Assembly: GCA_964035545.1 (NCBI GenBank)
Contig: OZ037765.1
Span: 14,874,698 to 14,938,697 of the forward strand
DNA from: Bugula neritina
Lineage: Eukaryota > Bryozoa > Gymnolaemata > Cheilostomatida > Bugulidae
Length of the DNA stretch: 64,000 nucleotides
Direction: 5' to 3'
This document shows positions 28,987-46,731 of this stretch, piece by piece. Position numbers and translations under genes: made by a program. The first letter of the stretch is position 1. Every line of letters starts with the position of its first letter. Below the pieces are notes generated by a model. The model was not told the DNA's origin. It did no database searches and saw only the letters and a list, made by a program, of their open reading frames with translations.

Positions 28987-30932
28987 CTGCAACATACTGA
29001 AATACACTGTAATATACTGAATTAAACTGCAACATACTGCAACATACTGAAATAAGCTGTAGCATACTGAAATACATTGCAGCACACTGAAGCGTCCTGC
29101 AATATGCAGAAACGTACTGCAACATACTGAAATATACCGCAACAAACCGAAATTTTTGGTATACTGAAATATGTTGCAAACTAGTAAAATGTACTGCAAC
29201 ATACAGAAAATAACTGCAACTGTGCAATATAATGAAATATACTGCAAAAATACTGAAATATACTGCAACAATTTGAAAGTTACTGTATGATACTGACATA
29301 TACTGAAACACATTGAAACATACTGCAAGATACTGCAACATACTGAAATACACTATAACATACTGAAATACACTGCAACATACTGCAACATACTGCAACA
29401 TACTGCAACATACTGAATTACACTGTAACATATTGAAGTACACTGCAATACATTGAAATTTACTGCACCACACTGAAACATACAGCAACATACTGAAATA
29501 CACTGTGACATACTGAAATACACTGCAACATACTGCAACATACTGCAACATACTGAAATACACTGTAACATATTGAAATACACTGCAACGCATTGAAATA
29601 TACTGCAACACAATGAAACATACGGCAACATACTGAAACATTGTGCGACACATTGAAATATACTGCAACATACTGAAACATGCTGTAGCGTACTGAAATA
29701 CACTGCAACACATTGAAGTATACTGTAATATACAGAAATGTACTGTAACATACTGAAACATACGTCAACATACTGAAATGTACTGCAACATGCTGAACTA
29801 TACTGCAACATACTGAAATATACTGCAACGTATCGAAGTATATTGTAATATACGGACATCTACTGTAACATACTGAAACATACTTAAACATACTGAAATA
29901 TACTTCAACATACTGAAATACACTGTAACATACTGAAACACACTGCAACACATCGGAATAAACTGCAACATACCTAAATATACGGTAATATACTGAAATA
30001 TACTGTTCACATTGAAAAACACTGCAACATACTGAAATTTGCTGTAGCACAGTGAAATTCACTGCAACCCACTGAAATATAGTGTAATATACGGAAATGT
30101 ATTTTAACATATTGAAATATACTGTAACACACTGGAATATACTGTCACATACTGAAATACACTGTAAAATACTGAAACATATTGCAACATAGTGCAACAT
30201 ACTGAAATTCACTGTAGCATATTGAAATACGCTGCAACACATTGAAATATACTGCAACATACCGAAATATATGGTAAACTACTGAAATATACTGTATCAC
30301 ATTGAAAAATACTGCAACATACTGAAATATGCTGTAACACACTGAAATATACTGCAAAATACTGAAATACACTGTAACATACTGAAATATACTGCAACAT
30401 ACTGAAATACACTGTAACATACTGAAATATACTGCAACATACTGCAACATACTGAAATACACTGTAACGTACTGAAATACACAGCAACATACTGCAACAT
30501 ACTGCAACATACTGAAATACGCTGTAACATATTGAATTACACTGCAACACATTGAAATATACTGCAACACACTGAAACATACGGCAACATACTGAAATAT
30601 ACTGCAAAACATTGAAATATACTGCTACATACTGAAACATGCTGTAGCATACTGAAATACACTGCAACACACTGAAGTATACTGTAATATACAGAAATGT
30701 ACTGTAACATACTGAAACATACGTCAACATACTGAAATGTACTCCAACATGCTGAACTATACTGCAACATACTGAAATACACTGTAATGTACTGAATTAA
30801 ACTGCAACACATTGTAATATACTGCAACATACTGAATCATACAGCAACATACTGAAATATACTGCAACACATTTAAATATACTGCAACATATTGAAATAT
30901 GCTGTAGCACCCTGAAATTCACTGCAACTTAC
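28987..30932. repeat. Block gamma, copy 3 (partial)
   Basis: Matches 8469-10484. It lacks one copy of a 30-bp duplication that is present twice at 10080-10150, and a few units near 29900. It leads directly into block alpha at 30933. Confidence 0.8.
29091..29313. repeat. Highly divergent array segment, copy 3
   Basis: Matches 16469-16691 at +12622. It lies in gamma copy 3. Confidence 0.8.
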
Positions 30933-32820
30933 TGAAATATAGTGTAATATACGGAATAGTACTGTAACATACTGAAACATACTGTAACACACTGAAATAT
31001 GCTGTCACATACTGAAATATACTGTAAATTACTAGAATTATACTGCAACATACTGCAACATACTGAAATACACTGTAACCTACTGATATACACTGCAATA
31101 TACTACAACATACTGAAATACACTGCAACATACTGCAACATACTGCAACATACTGAAATATTCTGTAACATATTGAAATACACTGCAACATACTGCAACA
31201 TACTGCAACACACTGAAACATACGGCAACACACTCACATGTACAGCGACACATTGAAATATACTGCAACATACTGAAATATGCTGTAGCATACTGAAATA
31301 CACTGCAACACACTGAAATATACTGCAACATACTGCAACATACTGAAATACACTGTAACATACTGAAATACACTGCAACATACTGCAACATACTGAAATA
31401 CACTGGAACATATTGAAACACACTACAACACATTGAAATATACTGCAACACACTGAAACATACAGCAACATACTGAAATATACTGCGACACATTGAAATA
31501 TACTGCAACATACTGAAATATGCTGTAGCATACTGTAATATACTGTAACACACTTTAATATACTGCAACATACTGCAACATACTGACATACACTGGAACA
31601 TACTGAAATACACTCCAATATACTACAACATACTGAAATACACTGTAACCTACTGAAATATGCTGTAGCACACCGAAATATACTGCAACATACTGAAATA
31701 TAATGCAAGTTACTACAACATACTGAAATACACTGTGACATACTGAGATACACTGCAACATACTGCAACATACTGCAACATACTGCAACATACTGATATA
31801 CACTGTAACAGACTGAAATGTACTGTAACACACTGAAATATACTGCAACATGCTGAAATACACTGTAACATACTGAAATATACTGCAACATACTGCAACA
31901 TACCGAATTACACTGTAACAAACTGAAATACACTCCAACATACTACAACATACTGAAATACACTGTAACGTATTGAAATACACCGCAACACATTGAAATA
32001 TACTGCAACACACTGAAATATACTGTAACACACTGTAATATACTGCAACATACTGCAACATACTGACATACACTGGAACATACTGAAATACACTCCAACA
32101 TACTACAACATACTGAAATACACTGTAACCTACTGAAATATGCTGTAGCACACTGAAATATACTGCAACATACTGAAATATAATGCAAGTTACTACAACA
32201 TACTGAAATACACTGTGACATACTGAGTTACACTGCAACACCTTGAAATATAGTGCAACACACTGAAAGATACGGCAACATACTGAAATATACTGCGACA
32301 CATTGAAATATACTGCAGCATACTGAAATATGCTGTAGCATACTGAAATATACTGTAACACACTGAAATATACTGCAACATACTGAAATACATTGTAACA
32401 TACTGAAATATACTGCAACATACTGAAATACACTGTAACATACTGAAATATACTGCAACATACTGCAACATACTGAAATACACTGTAACATACTGAAATA
32501 CACTGCAACATACTGCAACATACTGAAATACACTGGAACATATTGAAACACACTACAACACATTGAAATATACTGCAACACACTGAAACATACAGCAACA
32601 TACTGAAATATACTGCGACACATTGAAATATACTGCAACATAGCTAAATATAATGCAAGATACTGCAACATTCTGAAATACACTGTGACATACTGAAATA
32701 CACTGCAACATACTTCAACATACTCCAACATACTGCAACATACTGAAATACACTGTAACATATTGAAGTGCACTGCAACACATTGAAACATACTGCAACA
32801 CACTGAAACATACGGCAACA
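30933..32820. repeat. Block alpha, copy 4
   Basis: Matches 1-1888 at +30932 (copy 3 is the start of the repeat at 20921). It continues past the point where copy 1 changes (CGGCAACATG against CGGCAACATA). From about 31216 it is also the start of the 5.2-kb B block. Confidence 0.85.
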
Positions 32821-35800
32821 TACTGAAATATACTGCAACACATTGAAATATACTGCAACATAGTCAAATATAATGCAAGATACTGTAACATTCTGAAACA
32901 CACTGTGAGATACTGAAAAACACTGTGACATACTTAAATACACTGCAACATACTGCAACATACTGAAATACACTGCAACACATTGAAATAAACCGCAACA
33001 TACTTAAATATACGGTAACATACTGAAATATACTGTAACTCATTGAAAAACATTGCAACATACTGAAACATACTGAAGTATGCTGTAGCACACTGAAATA
33101 CACCGCAGTTCACTGAAAAATAGTGTAATATGCGGAAATGTACCGTAACATACTGAAATATACTGTAACATACTGAAATACACTGCAACATACTGCAACA
33201 TACTGACATACACTGGAACATACTGAAATACACTGCAACATACTACAACATACTGAAATACACTGTAACCTACTGAAATATGCTGTAGCACGCTGAAATA
33301 TACTGCAACATACTGAAATATAATGCAAGTTACTACAACATACTGAAATACACTGTGACATACTGAAATACACTGCAACATACTGCAACATACTGCAACA
33401 TACTGAAACACACTGTAACATATTGAAATACACTGCAAAACCTTGAAATATACTCCAACACACTGAAGTATACGGCAACATACTGAAATATACTGCGACA
33501 CATTGAAATATACTGCAATATACTGAAATATGCTGTAGCATACTGAAATATACTGTAACACACCGTAATATACTGCAACATACTGCAACATACTGACATA
33601 CACTGGAACATGCTGAAATACACTCCAACATACTACAACATACTGAAATACACTGTAACCTACTGAAATATGCTGTAGCACACTGAAATATACTGCAACA
33701 TACTGAAATATAATGAAAGTTACTACAACATACTGAAATACACTGTGACATACTGATATACACTGCAACATACTGCAACATACTGCAACCTACTGCAATA
33801 TACTGAAATACACTGTAACAGACTGAAATGTACTGTAACACACTGACATATACTGCAACACATTGAAATATACCGCAACATACTGAAATATGCTGTAGCA
33901 CACTGAAATACACTGCAACTCACTATAATATAGTGTAATATACAGAAATGTACTGTAACATACTGAAATATACTGTAACATACTGAAATCTACTGCAACA
34001 TACTGAAGTACACTGCAACATACTGCAACATACGGAAATACACTGTAACATATTGAAATACACGACAACACATTGAAATATACTGCAACAGACTGAAGGA
34101 TACGGCAACATACTGAAATATACTGCGACACATTGAAATATACTGCAACATACTGAAATATGCTGTAGCATACTGAAATATACTGTAACACACTGTAAAA
34201 TACTGCAACATACTGCAACATACTGCCTTACACTGGAACATACTGAAATACACTGCAACATACTACAACATACTGAAATACACTGTACCCTACTGAAATA
34301 TGCTGTAGCACACTGAAATATACTGCAACATACTGAAATATAATGCAAGTTACTACAACATACTGAAATACACTGTGACATACTGGGATACACTGCAACA
34401 TACTGCAACATACTGCAACATACTGAAATACACTGTAACCTGCTGAAATACACTGTAGCATATTGAAATACGCTGCAACACATTGAAATATACTGCAACA
34501 TACCGAAATATATGGTAAACTACTGAAATATACTGTATCACATTGAAAAATACTGCAACATACTGAAATATGCTGTAACACACTGAAATATACTGCAAAA
34601 TACTGAAATACACTGTAACATACTGAAATATACTGCAACATACTGAAATACACTGTAACATACTGAAATATACTGCAACATACTGCAACATACTGAAATA
34701 CACTGTAACGTACTGAAATACACAGCAACATACTGCAACATACTGCAACATACTGAAATACGCTGTAATATATTGAATTACACTGCAACACATTGAAATA
34801 TACTGCAACACACTGAAACATACGGCAACATACTGAAATATACTGCAACACACTGAAACATACGGCAACATACTGAAATATACTGCAAAACATTGAAATA
34901 TACTGCTACATACTGAAACATGCTGTAGCATACTGAAATACACTGCAACACACTGAAGTAAACTGTAATATACAGAAATGTACTGTAACATACTGAAACA
35001 TACATCAACATACTGAAATGTACTCCAACATGCTGAACTATACTGCAACATACTGAAATACACTGTAATAATATTATACTGAATTAAACTGCAACACATT
35101 GTAATATACTGCAACATACTGAATCATACAGCAACATACTGAAATATGCTGCAACACATTTAAATATACTGCAACATATTGAAATATGCTGTAGTACCCT
35201 GAAATTCACTGCAACTTACTGAAATATAGTGTAATATACGGAATAGTACTGTAACATACTGAAATATACTGTAACACACTGAAATATGCTGTCATATACT
35301 GAAATATACTGTAAATTACTAGAATTATACTGCAACATACTGCAACATACTGAAATACACTGTAACCTACTGATATACACTGCAATATACTACAACATAC
35401 TGAAATACACTGCAACATACTGCAACATACTGCAACATACTGAAATACACTGTAACATATTGAAATACACTGCAACATACTGCAACATACTGCAACATAC
35501 TGCAACATACTGCAACACACTGAAACATACGGCAACACACTCACATGTACAGCGACACATTGAAATATACTGCAACATACTGAAATGTGCTGTAGCATAC
35601 TGAATACACTGCAACACACTGAAATATACTGCAACATACTGCAACATACTGAAATACACTGTAACATACTGAAATACACTGCAACATACTGCAACATACT
35701 GAAATACACTGGAACATATTGAAACACACTACAACACATTGAAATATACTGCAACACACTGAAACATACAGCAACATACTGAAATATACTGCGACACATT

Positions 35801-36391
35801 GAAATATACTGCAACATACTGAAATATGCTGTAGCATACTGTAATATACTGTAACACACTTTAATATACTGCAACATACTGCAACATACTGACATACACT
35901 GGAACATACTGAAATACACTCCAATATACTACAACATACTGAAATACACTGTAACCTACTGAAATATGCTGTAGCACACCGAAATATACTGCAACATACT
36001 GAAATATAATGCAAGTTACTACAACATACTGAAATACACTGTGACATACTGAGATACACTGCAACATACTGCAACATACTGCAACATACTGCAACATACT
36101 GATATACACTGTAACAGACTGAAATGTACTGTAACACACTGAAATATACTGCAACATGCTGAAATACACTGTAACATACTGAAATATACTGCAACATACT
36201 GCAACATACCGAATTACACTGTAACAAACTGAAATACACTCCAACATACTACAACATACTGAAATACACTGTAACATATTGAAATACACCGCAACACATT
36301 GAAATATACTGCAACATACCGAAATATATGGTAAACTACTGAAATATACGGTAACACATTGAAACATACCGCAAAATACTAAAATACACTG
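31216..36391. repeat. Higher-order block B, copy 1
   Basis: About 5.2 kb matching 41556-46731 at +10340 with only a few substitutions. It ends in a 350-bp local duplication (about 36041-36323 repeated at 36391-36673) that forms the junction to block C. Confidence 0.85.
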
Positions 36392-39300
36392 TGACATACT
36401 GAGATACACTGCAACATACTGCAACATACTGCAACATACTGCAACATACTGATATACACTGTAACAGACTGAAATGTACTGTAACACACTGAAATATACT
36501 GCAACATGCTGAAATACACTGTAACATACTGAAATATACTGCAACATACTGCAACATACCGAATTACACTGTAACAAACTGAAATACACTCCAACATACT
36601 ACAACATACTGAAATACACTGTAACGTATTGAAATACACCGCAACACATTGAAATATACTGCAACACACTGAAATATACTGCAACATACTGCAACATAAT
36701 GAAATATACTATAACACACTGGAATAAACTGCAAAATACTGAAATATACTGTAACATACTGAAACATACTGCAACATACCGAAATATACTGTAACATTCT
36801 AAAATATACTGCAAGATACTGCAATATACTGAAATACACTGTAACATACTGAAATACACTGCAACATACTGCAACATACTGACATACACTGGAACATACT
36901 GAAATACACTGCAACATACTACAACATACTGAAATACACTGTAACCTACTGAAATATGCTGTAGCACACTGAAATATACTGCAACATACTGAAATATAAT
37001 GCAAGTTACTACAACATACTGAAATACACTGTGACATACTGAAATACACTGCAACATACTGCAACATACTGCAACATACTGAAATACACTGTAACATATT
37101 GAAATACACTGCAAAACCTTGAAATATACTCCAACACACTGAAGTATACGGCAACATACCGAAATATACTGCGACACATTGAAATATACTGCAACATACT
37201 GAAATATGCTGTAGCATACTGAAATATACTGTAACACACTGTAATATACTGCAACATACTGCAACATACTGACATACACTGGAACATACTGAAATACACT
37301 CCAACATACTACAACATACTGAAATACACTGTAACCTACTGAAATATGCTGTAGCACACTGAAATATACTGCAACATACTGAAATACAATGAAAGTTACT
37401 ACAACATACTGAAATACACTGTGACATACTGATATACACTGCAACATACTGCAACATACTGCAACCTACTGCAACATACTGAAATACACTGTAACAGACT
37501 GAAATGTACTGTAACACACTGACATATACTGCAACACATTGAAATATACCGCAACATACTGAAATATGCTGTAGCACACTGAAATACACTGCAACTCACT
37601 ATAATATAGTGTAATATACAGAAATGTACTGTAACATACTGAAATATACTGTAACATACTGAAATCTACTGCAACATACTGAAGTACACTGCAACATACT
37701 GCAACATACGGAAATACACTGTAACATATTGAAATACACGACAACACATTGAAATATACTGCAACAGACTGAAGGATACGGCAACATACTGAAATATACT
37801 GCGACACATTGAAATATACTGCAACATACTGAATTATGCTGTAGCATACTGAAATATACTGTAACACACTGTAAAATACTGCAACATACTGCAACATACT
37901 GACATACACTGGAACATACTGAAATACACTGCAACATACTACAACATACTGAAATACACTGTACCCTACTGAAATATGCTGTAGCACACTGAAATATACT
38001 GCAACATACTGAAATATAATGCAAGTTACTACAACATACTGAAATACACTGTGACATACTCGGATACACTGCAACATACGGCAACATACTGCAACATACT
38101 GAAATACACTGTAACCTGCTGAAATACACTGCAACACACTACAACATACTGAAATACACTGTAACATTATGAATTACACTGCAACACATTGAAAAATACT
38201 GCAACATATCGAAATATATGGTAAACAACTGAAATATACCGTAACACATCGAAAAATACTGCAACATACTGAAATATACTGTAACACACTGAAATATACT
38301 GCAACATACTGAAATACATTGTAACATACTGAAATATACTGCAACATACTGCAACATACTGAAATACATTGTAACATACTGAAATACACTGCAACATACT
38401 GCAACATACTGAAATACACTGTAACATATTGAAGTGCACTGCAACACATTGAAACATACTGCAACACACTGAAACATACGGCAATATACTGAAATATACT
38501 GCAGCACATTGAAATATACTGCAACATAGTCAAATAGAATGCAAGATACTGTAACATTCTGAAACACACTGTGAGATACTGAAAAACACTGTGACATACT
38601 TAAATACACTGCAACATACTGCAACATACTGAAATACACTGCAACACATTGAAATAAACCGCAACATACTTAAATATACGGTAACATACTGAAATATACT
38701 GTAACTCATTGAAAAACATTGCAACATACTGAAACATACCGAAATATGCTGTAGCACACTGAAATACACCGCAGTTCACTGAAAAATAGTGTAATATACG
38801 GAAATGTACCGTAACATACTGAAATATACTGTAACAGACTGAAATGTACTTTAACACACTGAAATATACTGCAACATGCTGAAATACACTGTAACATACT
38901 GAAATATACTGCAACATACTGCAACATACCGAATTACACTGTAACAAACTGAAATACACTCCAACATACTACAACATACTGAAATACACTGTAACATATT
39001 GAAATACACCGCAACACATTGAAATATACTGCAACATACCGAAATATATGGTAAACTACTGAAATATACGGTAACACATTGAAACATACCGCAAAATACT
39101 AAAATACACTGCAACACACTGAAGTATACTGTAATATATATAGAAATGTACTGTAAAATACTTAAACATACGACAACATACCAAAAAATATACTGCAACA
39201 TACTGAATTACACTGCAATATCCTGAAATATACTTCAACATACTGAAACATACCTAAAAACATTGAAATATACTGAAATACAGTGTAGGATATTGAAATA

Positions 39301-41562
39301 CACTGCAACAATTTGGAATATACAGCAACATACCGAAATATATGGTAACCTACTGAAATATGTTGCAAACTACTGAAATATACTGCAACATACTGCAACA
39401 TAATGAAATATACTATAACACACTGGAATAAACTGCAAAATACTGAAATATACTGTAACATACTGAAACATACTGCAACATACCGAAATATACTGTAACG
39501 TACTGAAATATACTGCAAGAAACTGCAATATACTGAAATACACTGTAACATACTGAAATACACTGCAACATACTGCAACATACTGACATACACTGGAACA
39601 TACTGAAATACACTGCAACATACTACAACATACTGAAATACACTGTAACCTACTGAAATATGCTGTAGCACACTGAAATATACTGCAACATACTGAAATA
39701 TAATGCAAGTTACTACAACATACTGAAATACACTGTGACATACTGAAATACACTGCAACATACTGCAACATACTGCAACATACTGAAATACACTGTAACA
39801 TATTGAAACACACTGCAAAACCTTGAAATATACTCCAACACACTGAAGTATACGGCAACATACTGGAATATACTGCGACACATTGAAATACACTGCAACA
39901 TACTGAAATATGCTGTAGCATACTGAAATATACTGTAACACACTGTAATATACTGCAACATACTGCAACATACTGACATACACTGGAACATACTGAAATA
40001 CACTCCAACAGACTACAACATACTGAAATACACTGTAACAGACTGAAATGTACTGTAACACACTGACATATACTGCAACACATTGAAATATACCGCAACA
40101 TACTGAAATATGCTGTAGCACACTGAAATACACTGCAACTCACTATAATATAGTGTAATATACAGACATGTACTGTGACATACTGAAATATACTGTAACA
40201 TACTGAAATCTACTGCAACATACTGAAGTACACTGCAACATACTGCAACATACGGAAATACACTGTAACATATTGAAATACACGACAACACATTGAAATA
40301 TACTGCAACAGACTGAAGGATACGGCAACATACTGAAATATACTGCGACACATTGAAATATACTGCAACATACTGAAATATGCTGTAGCATACTGAAATA
40401 TACTGTAACACACTGTAAAATACTGCAACATACTGCAACATACTGACATACACTGGAACATACTGAAATACACTGCAACATACTACAACATACTGAAAAA
40501 CACTGTACCCTACTGAAATATGCTGTAGCACACTGAAATATACTGCAACATACTGAAATATAATGCAAGTTACTACAACATACTGAAATACACTGTGACA
40601 TACTGAGATACACTGCAACATACTGCAACATACTGCAACATACTGAAATACACTGTAACCTGCTGAAATACACTGCAACATACTACAACATACTGAAATA
40701 CACTGTAACATTATGAATTACACTGCAACACATTGAAAAATACTGCAACATATCGAAATATATGGCAAACAACTGAAATATACTGTAACACATCGAAAAA
40801 TACTGCAACATACTGAAATATACTGTAACACACTGAAAGATACTGCAACATACTGAAATACATTGTAACATACTGAAATATACTGCAACATACTGCAACA
40901 TACTGAAATACACTGTAACATACTGAAATACACTGCAACATACTGCAACATACTGAAATACACTGTAACATATTGAAGTGCACTGCAACACATTGAAACA
41001 TACTGCAACACACTGAAACATACGGCAACATACTGAAATATACTGCAACACATTGAAATATACTGCAACATAGTCAAATATAATGCAAGATACTGTAACA
41101 TTCTGAAACACACTGTGAGATACTGAAAAACACTGTGACATACTTAAATACACTGCAACATACTGCAACATACTGAAATACACTGCAACACATTGAAATA
41201 AACCGCAACATACTTAAATATACGGTAACATACTGAACTATACTGTAACTCATTGAAAAACATTGCAACATACTGAAACATACTGAAATATGCTGTAGCA
41301 CACTGAAATACACCGCAGTTCACTGAAAAATAGTGTAATATACGGAAATGTACCGTAACATACTGAAATATACTGTAACAGACTGAAATGTACTGTAACA
41401 CACTGAAATATACTGCAACATGCTGAAATACACTGTAACATATTGAAATATACTGCAACATACTGCAACATACCGAATTACACTGTAACAAACTGAAATA
41501 CACTCCAACATACTGCAACATACCGAAATACACTGTAACATACTGAAATACACTGCAACATA
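36383..41562. repeat. Higher-order block C, copy 1
   Basis: About 5.2 kb matching 57451-62629 at +21068, changing to +21067 after a 1-base deletion in the second copy. Scattered substitutions only. Flanked on both sides by block B. Confidence 0.85.
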
Positions 41563-44500
41563 CGGCAACACACTCACATGTACAGCGACACATTGAAATA
41601 TACTGCAACATACTGAAATATGCTGTAGCATACTGAAATACACTGCAACACACTGAAATATACTGCAACATACTGCAACATACTGAAATACACTGTAACA
41701 TACTGAAATACACTGCAACATACTGCAACATACTGAAATACACTGGAACATATTGAAACACACTACAACACATTGAAATATACTGCAACACACTGAAACA
41801 TACAGCAACATACTGAAATATACTGCGACACATTGAAATATACTGCAACATACTGAAATATGCTGTAGCATACTGTAATATACTGTAACACACTTTAATA
41901 TACTGCAACATACTGCAACATACTGACATACACTGGAACATACTGAAATACACTCCAATATACTACAACATACTGAAATACACTGTAACCTACTGAAATA
42001 TGCTGTAGCACACCGAAATATACTGCAACATACTGAAATATAATGCAAGTTACTGCAACATACTGAAATACACTGTGACATACTGAGATACACTGCAACA
42101 TACTGCAACATACTGCAACATACTGCAACATACTGATATACACTGTAACAGACTGAAATGTACTGTAACACACTGAAATATACTGCAACATGCTGAAATA
42201 CACTGTAACATACTGAAATATACTGCAACATACTGCAACATACCGAATTACACTGTAACAAACTGAAATACACTCCAACATACTACAACATACTGAAATA
42301 CACTGTAACGTATTGAAATACACCGCAACACATTGAAATATACTGCAACACACTGAAATATACTGTAACACACTGTAATATACTGCAACATACTGCAACA
42401 TACTGACATACACTGGAACATACTGAAATACACTCCAACATACTACAACATACTGAAATACACTGTAACCTACTGAAATATGCTGTAGCACACTGAAATA
42501 TACTGCAACATACTGAAATATAATGCAAGTTACTACAACATACTGAAATACACTGTGACATACTGAGTTACACTGCAACACCTTGAAATATAGTGCAACA
42601 CACTGAAAGATACGGCAACATACTGAAATATACTGCGACACATTGAAATATACTGCAGCATACTGAAATATGCTGTAGCATACTGAAATATACTGTAACA
42701 CACTGAAATATACTGCAACATACTGAAATACATTGTAACATACTGAAATATACTGCAACATACTGAAATACACTGTAACATACTGAAATATACTGCAACA
42801 TACTGCAACATACTGAAATACACTGTAACATACTGAAATACACTGCAACATACTGCAACATACTGAAATACACTGGAACATATTGAAACACACTACAACA
42901 CATTGAAATATACTGCAACACACTGAAACATACAGCAACATACTGAAATATACTGCGACACATTGAAATATACTGCAACATAGCTAAATATAATGCAAGA
43001 TACTGCAACATTCTGAAATACACTGTGACATACTGAAATACACTGCAACATACTTCAACATACTCCAACATACTGCAACATACTGAAATACACTGTAACA
43101 TATTGAAGTGCACTGCAACACATTGAAACATACTGCAACACACTGAAACATACGGCAACATACTGAAATATACTGCAACACATTGAAATATACTGCAACA
43201 TAGTCAAATATAATGCAAGATACTGTAACATTCTGAAACACACTGTGAGATACTGAAAAACACTGTGACATACTTAAATACACTGCAACATACTGCAACA
43301 TACTGAAATACACTGCAACACATTGAAATAAACCGCAACATACTTAAATATACGGTAACATACTGAAATATACTGTAACTCATTGAAAAACATTGCAACA
43401 TACTGAAACATACTGAAGTATGCTGTAGCACACTGAAATACACCGCAGTTCACTGAAAAATAGTGTAATATGCGGAAATGTACCGTAACATACTGAAATA
43501 TACTGTAACATACTGAAATACACTGCAACATACTGCAACATACTGACATACACTGGAACATACTGAAATACACTGCAACATACTACAACATACTGAAATA
43601 CACTGTAACCTACTGAAATATGCTGTAGCACGCTGAAATATACTGCAACATACTGAAATATAATGCAAGTTACTACAACATACTGAAATACACTGTGACA
43701 TACTGAAATACACTGCAACATACTGCAACATACTGCAACATACTGAAACACACTGTAACATATTGAAATACACTGCAAAACCTTGAAATATACTCCAACA
43801 CACTGAAGTATACGGCAACATACTGAAATATACTGCGACACATTGAAATATACTGCAATATACTGAAATATGCTGTAGCATACTGAAATATACTGTAACA
43901 CACCGTAATATACTGCAACATACTGCAACATACTGACATACACTGGAACATACTGAAATACACTCCAACATACTACAACATACTGAAATACACTGTAACC
44001 TACTGAAATATGCTGTAGCACACTGAAATATACTGCAACATACTGAAATATAATGAAAGGTACTACAACATACTGAAATACACTGTGACATACTGATATA
44101 CACTGCAACATACTGCAACATACTGCAACCTACTGCAATATACTGAAATACACTGTAACAGACTGAAATGTACTGTAACACACTGACATATACTGCAACA
44201 CATTGAAATATACCGCAACATACTGAAATATGCTGTAGCACACTGAAATACACTGCAACTCACTATAATATAGTGTAATATACAGAAATGTACTGTAACA
44301 TACTGAAATATACTGTAACATACTGAAATCTACTGCAACATACTGAAGTACACTGCAACATACTGCAACATACGGAAATACACTGTAACATATTGAAATA
44401 CACGACAACACATTGAAATATACTGCAACAGACTGAAGGATACGGCAACATACTGAAATATACTGCGACACATTGAAATATACTGCAACATACTGAAATA

Positions 44501-46731
44501 TGCTGTAGCATACTGAAATATACTGTAACACACTGTAAAATACTGCAACATACTGCAACATACTGCCTTACACTGGAACATACTGAAATACACTGCAACA
44601 TACTACAACATACTGAAATACACTGTACCCTACTGAAATATGCTGTAGCACACTGAAATATACTGCAACATACTGAAATATAATGCAAGTTACTACAACA
44701 TACTGAAATACACTGTGACATACTGGGATACACTGCAACATACTGCAACATACTGCAACATACTGAAATACACTGTAACCTGCTGAAATACACTGTAGCA
44801 TATTGAAATACGCTGCAACACATTGAAATATACTGCAACATACCGAAATATATGGTAAACTACTGAAATATACTGTATCACATTGAAAAATACTGCAACA
44901 TACTGAAATATGCTGTAACACACTGAAATATACTGCAAAATACTGAAATACACTGTAACATACTGAAATATACTGCAACATACTGAAATACACTGTAACA
45001 TACTGAAATATACTGCAACATACTGCAACATACTGAAATACACTGTAACGTACTGAAATACACAGCAACATACTGCAACATACTGCAACATACTGAAATA
45101 CGCTGTAATATATTGAATTACACTGCAACACATTGAAATATACTGCAACACACTGAAACATACGGCAACATACTGAAATATACTGCAACACACTGAAACA
45201 TACGGCAACATACTGAAATATACTGCAAAACATTGAAATATACTGCTACATACTGAAACATGCTGTAGCATACTGAAATACACTGCAACACACTGAAGTA
45301 AACTGTAATATACAGAAATGTACTGTAACATACTGAAACATACGTCAACATACTGAAATGTACTCCAACATGCTGAACTATACTGCAACATACTGAAATA
45401 CACTGTAATAATATTATACTGAATTAAACTGCAACACATTGTAATATACTGCAACATACTGAATCATACAGCAACATACTGAAATATGCTGCAACACATT
45501 TAAATATACTGCAACATATTGAAATATGCTGTAGTACCCTGAAATTCACTGCAACTTACTGAAATATAGTGTAATATACGGAATAGTACTGTAACATACT
45601 GAAATATACTGTAACACACTGAAATATGCTGTCATATACTGAAATATACTGTAAATTACTAGAATTATACTGCAACATACTGCAACATACTGAAATACAC
45701 TGTAACCTACTGATATACACTGCAATATACTACAACATACTGAAATACACTGCAACATACTGCAACATACTGCAACATACTGAAATACACTGTAACATAT
45801 TGAAATACACTGCAACATACTGCAACATACTGCAACATACTGCAACATACTGCAACACACTGAAACATACGGCAACACACTCACATGTACAGCGACACAT
45901 TGAAATATACTGCAACATACTGAAATGTGCTGTAGCATACTGAATACCCTGCAACACACTGAAATATACTGCAACATACTGCAACATACTGAAATACACT
46001 GTAACATACTGAAATACACTGCAACATACTGCAACATACTGAAATACACTGGAACATATTGAAACACACTACAACACATTGAAATATACTGCAACACACT
46101 GAAACATACAGCAACATACTGAAATATACTGCGACACATTGAAATATACTGCAACATACTGAAATATGCTGTAGCATACTGTAATATACTGTAACACACT
46201 TTAATATACTGCAACATACTGCAACATACTGACATACACTGGAACATACTGAAATACACTCCAATATACTACAACATACTGAAATACACTGTAACCTACT
46301 GAAATATGCTGTAGCACACCGAAATATACTGCAACATACTGAAATATAATGCAAGTTACTACAACATACTGAAATACACTGTGACATACTGAGATACACT
46401 GCAACATACTGCAACATACTGCAACATACTGCAACATACTGATATACACTGTAACAGACTGAAATGTACTGTAACACACTGAAATATACTGCAACATGCT
46501 GAAATACACTGTAACATACTGAAATATACTGCAACATACTGCAACATACCGAATTACACTGTAACAAACTGAAATACACTCCAACATACTACAACATACT
46601 GAAATACACTGTAACATATTGAAATACACCGCAACACATTGAAATATACTGCAACATACCGAAATATATGGTAAACTACTGAAATATACGGTAACACATT
46701 GAAACATACCGCAAAATACTAAAATACACTG
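41556..46731. repeat. Higher-order block B, copy 2
   Basis: Partner of 31216-36391. Its last ~850 bp are also the beginning of the triplicated 3.63-kb unit. Confidence 0.85.
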
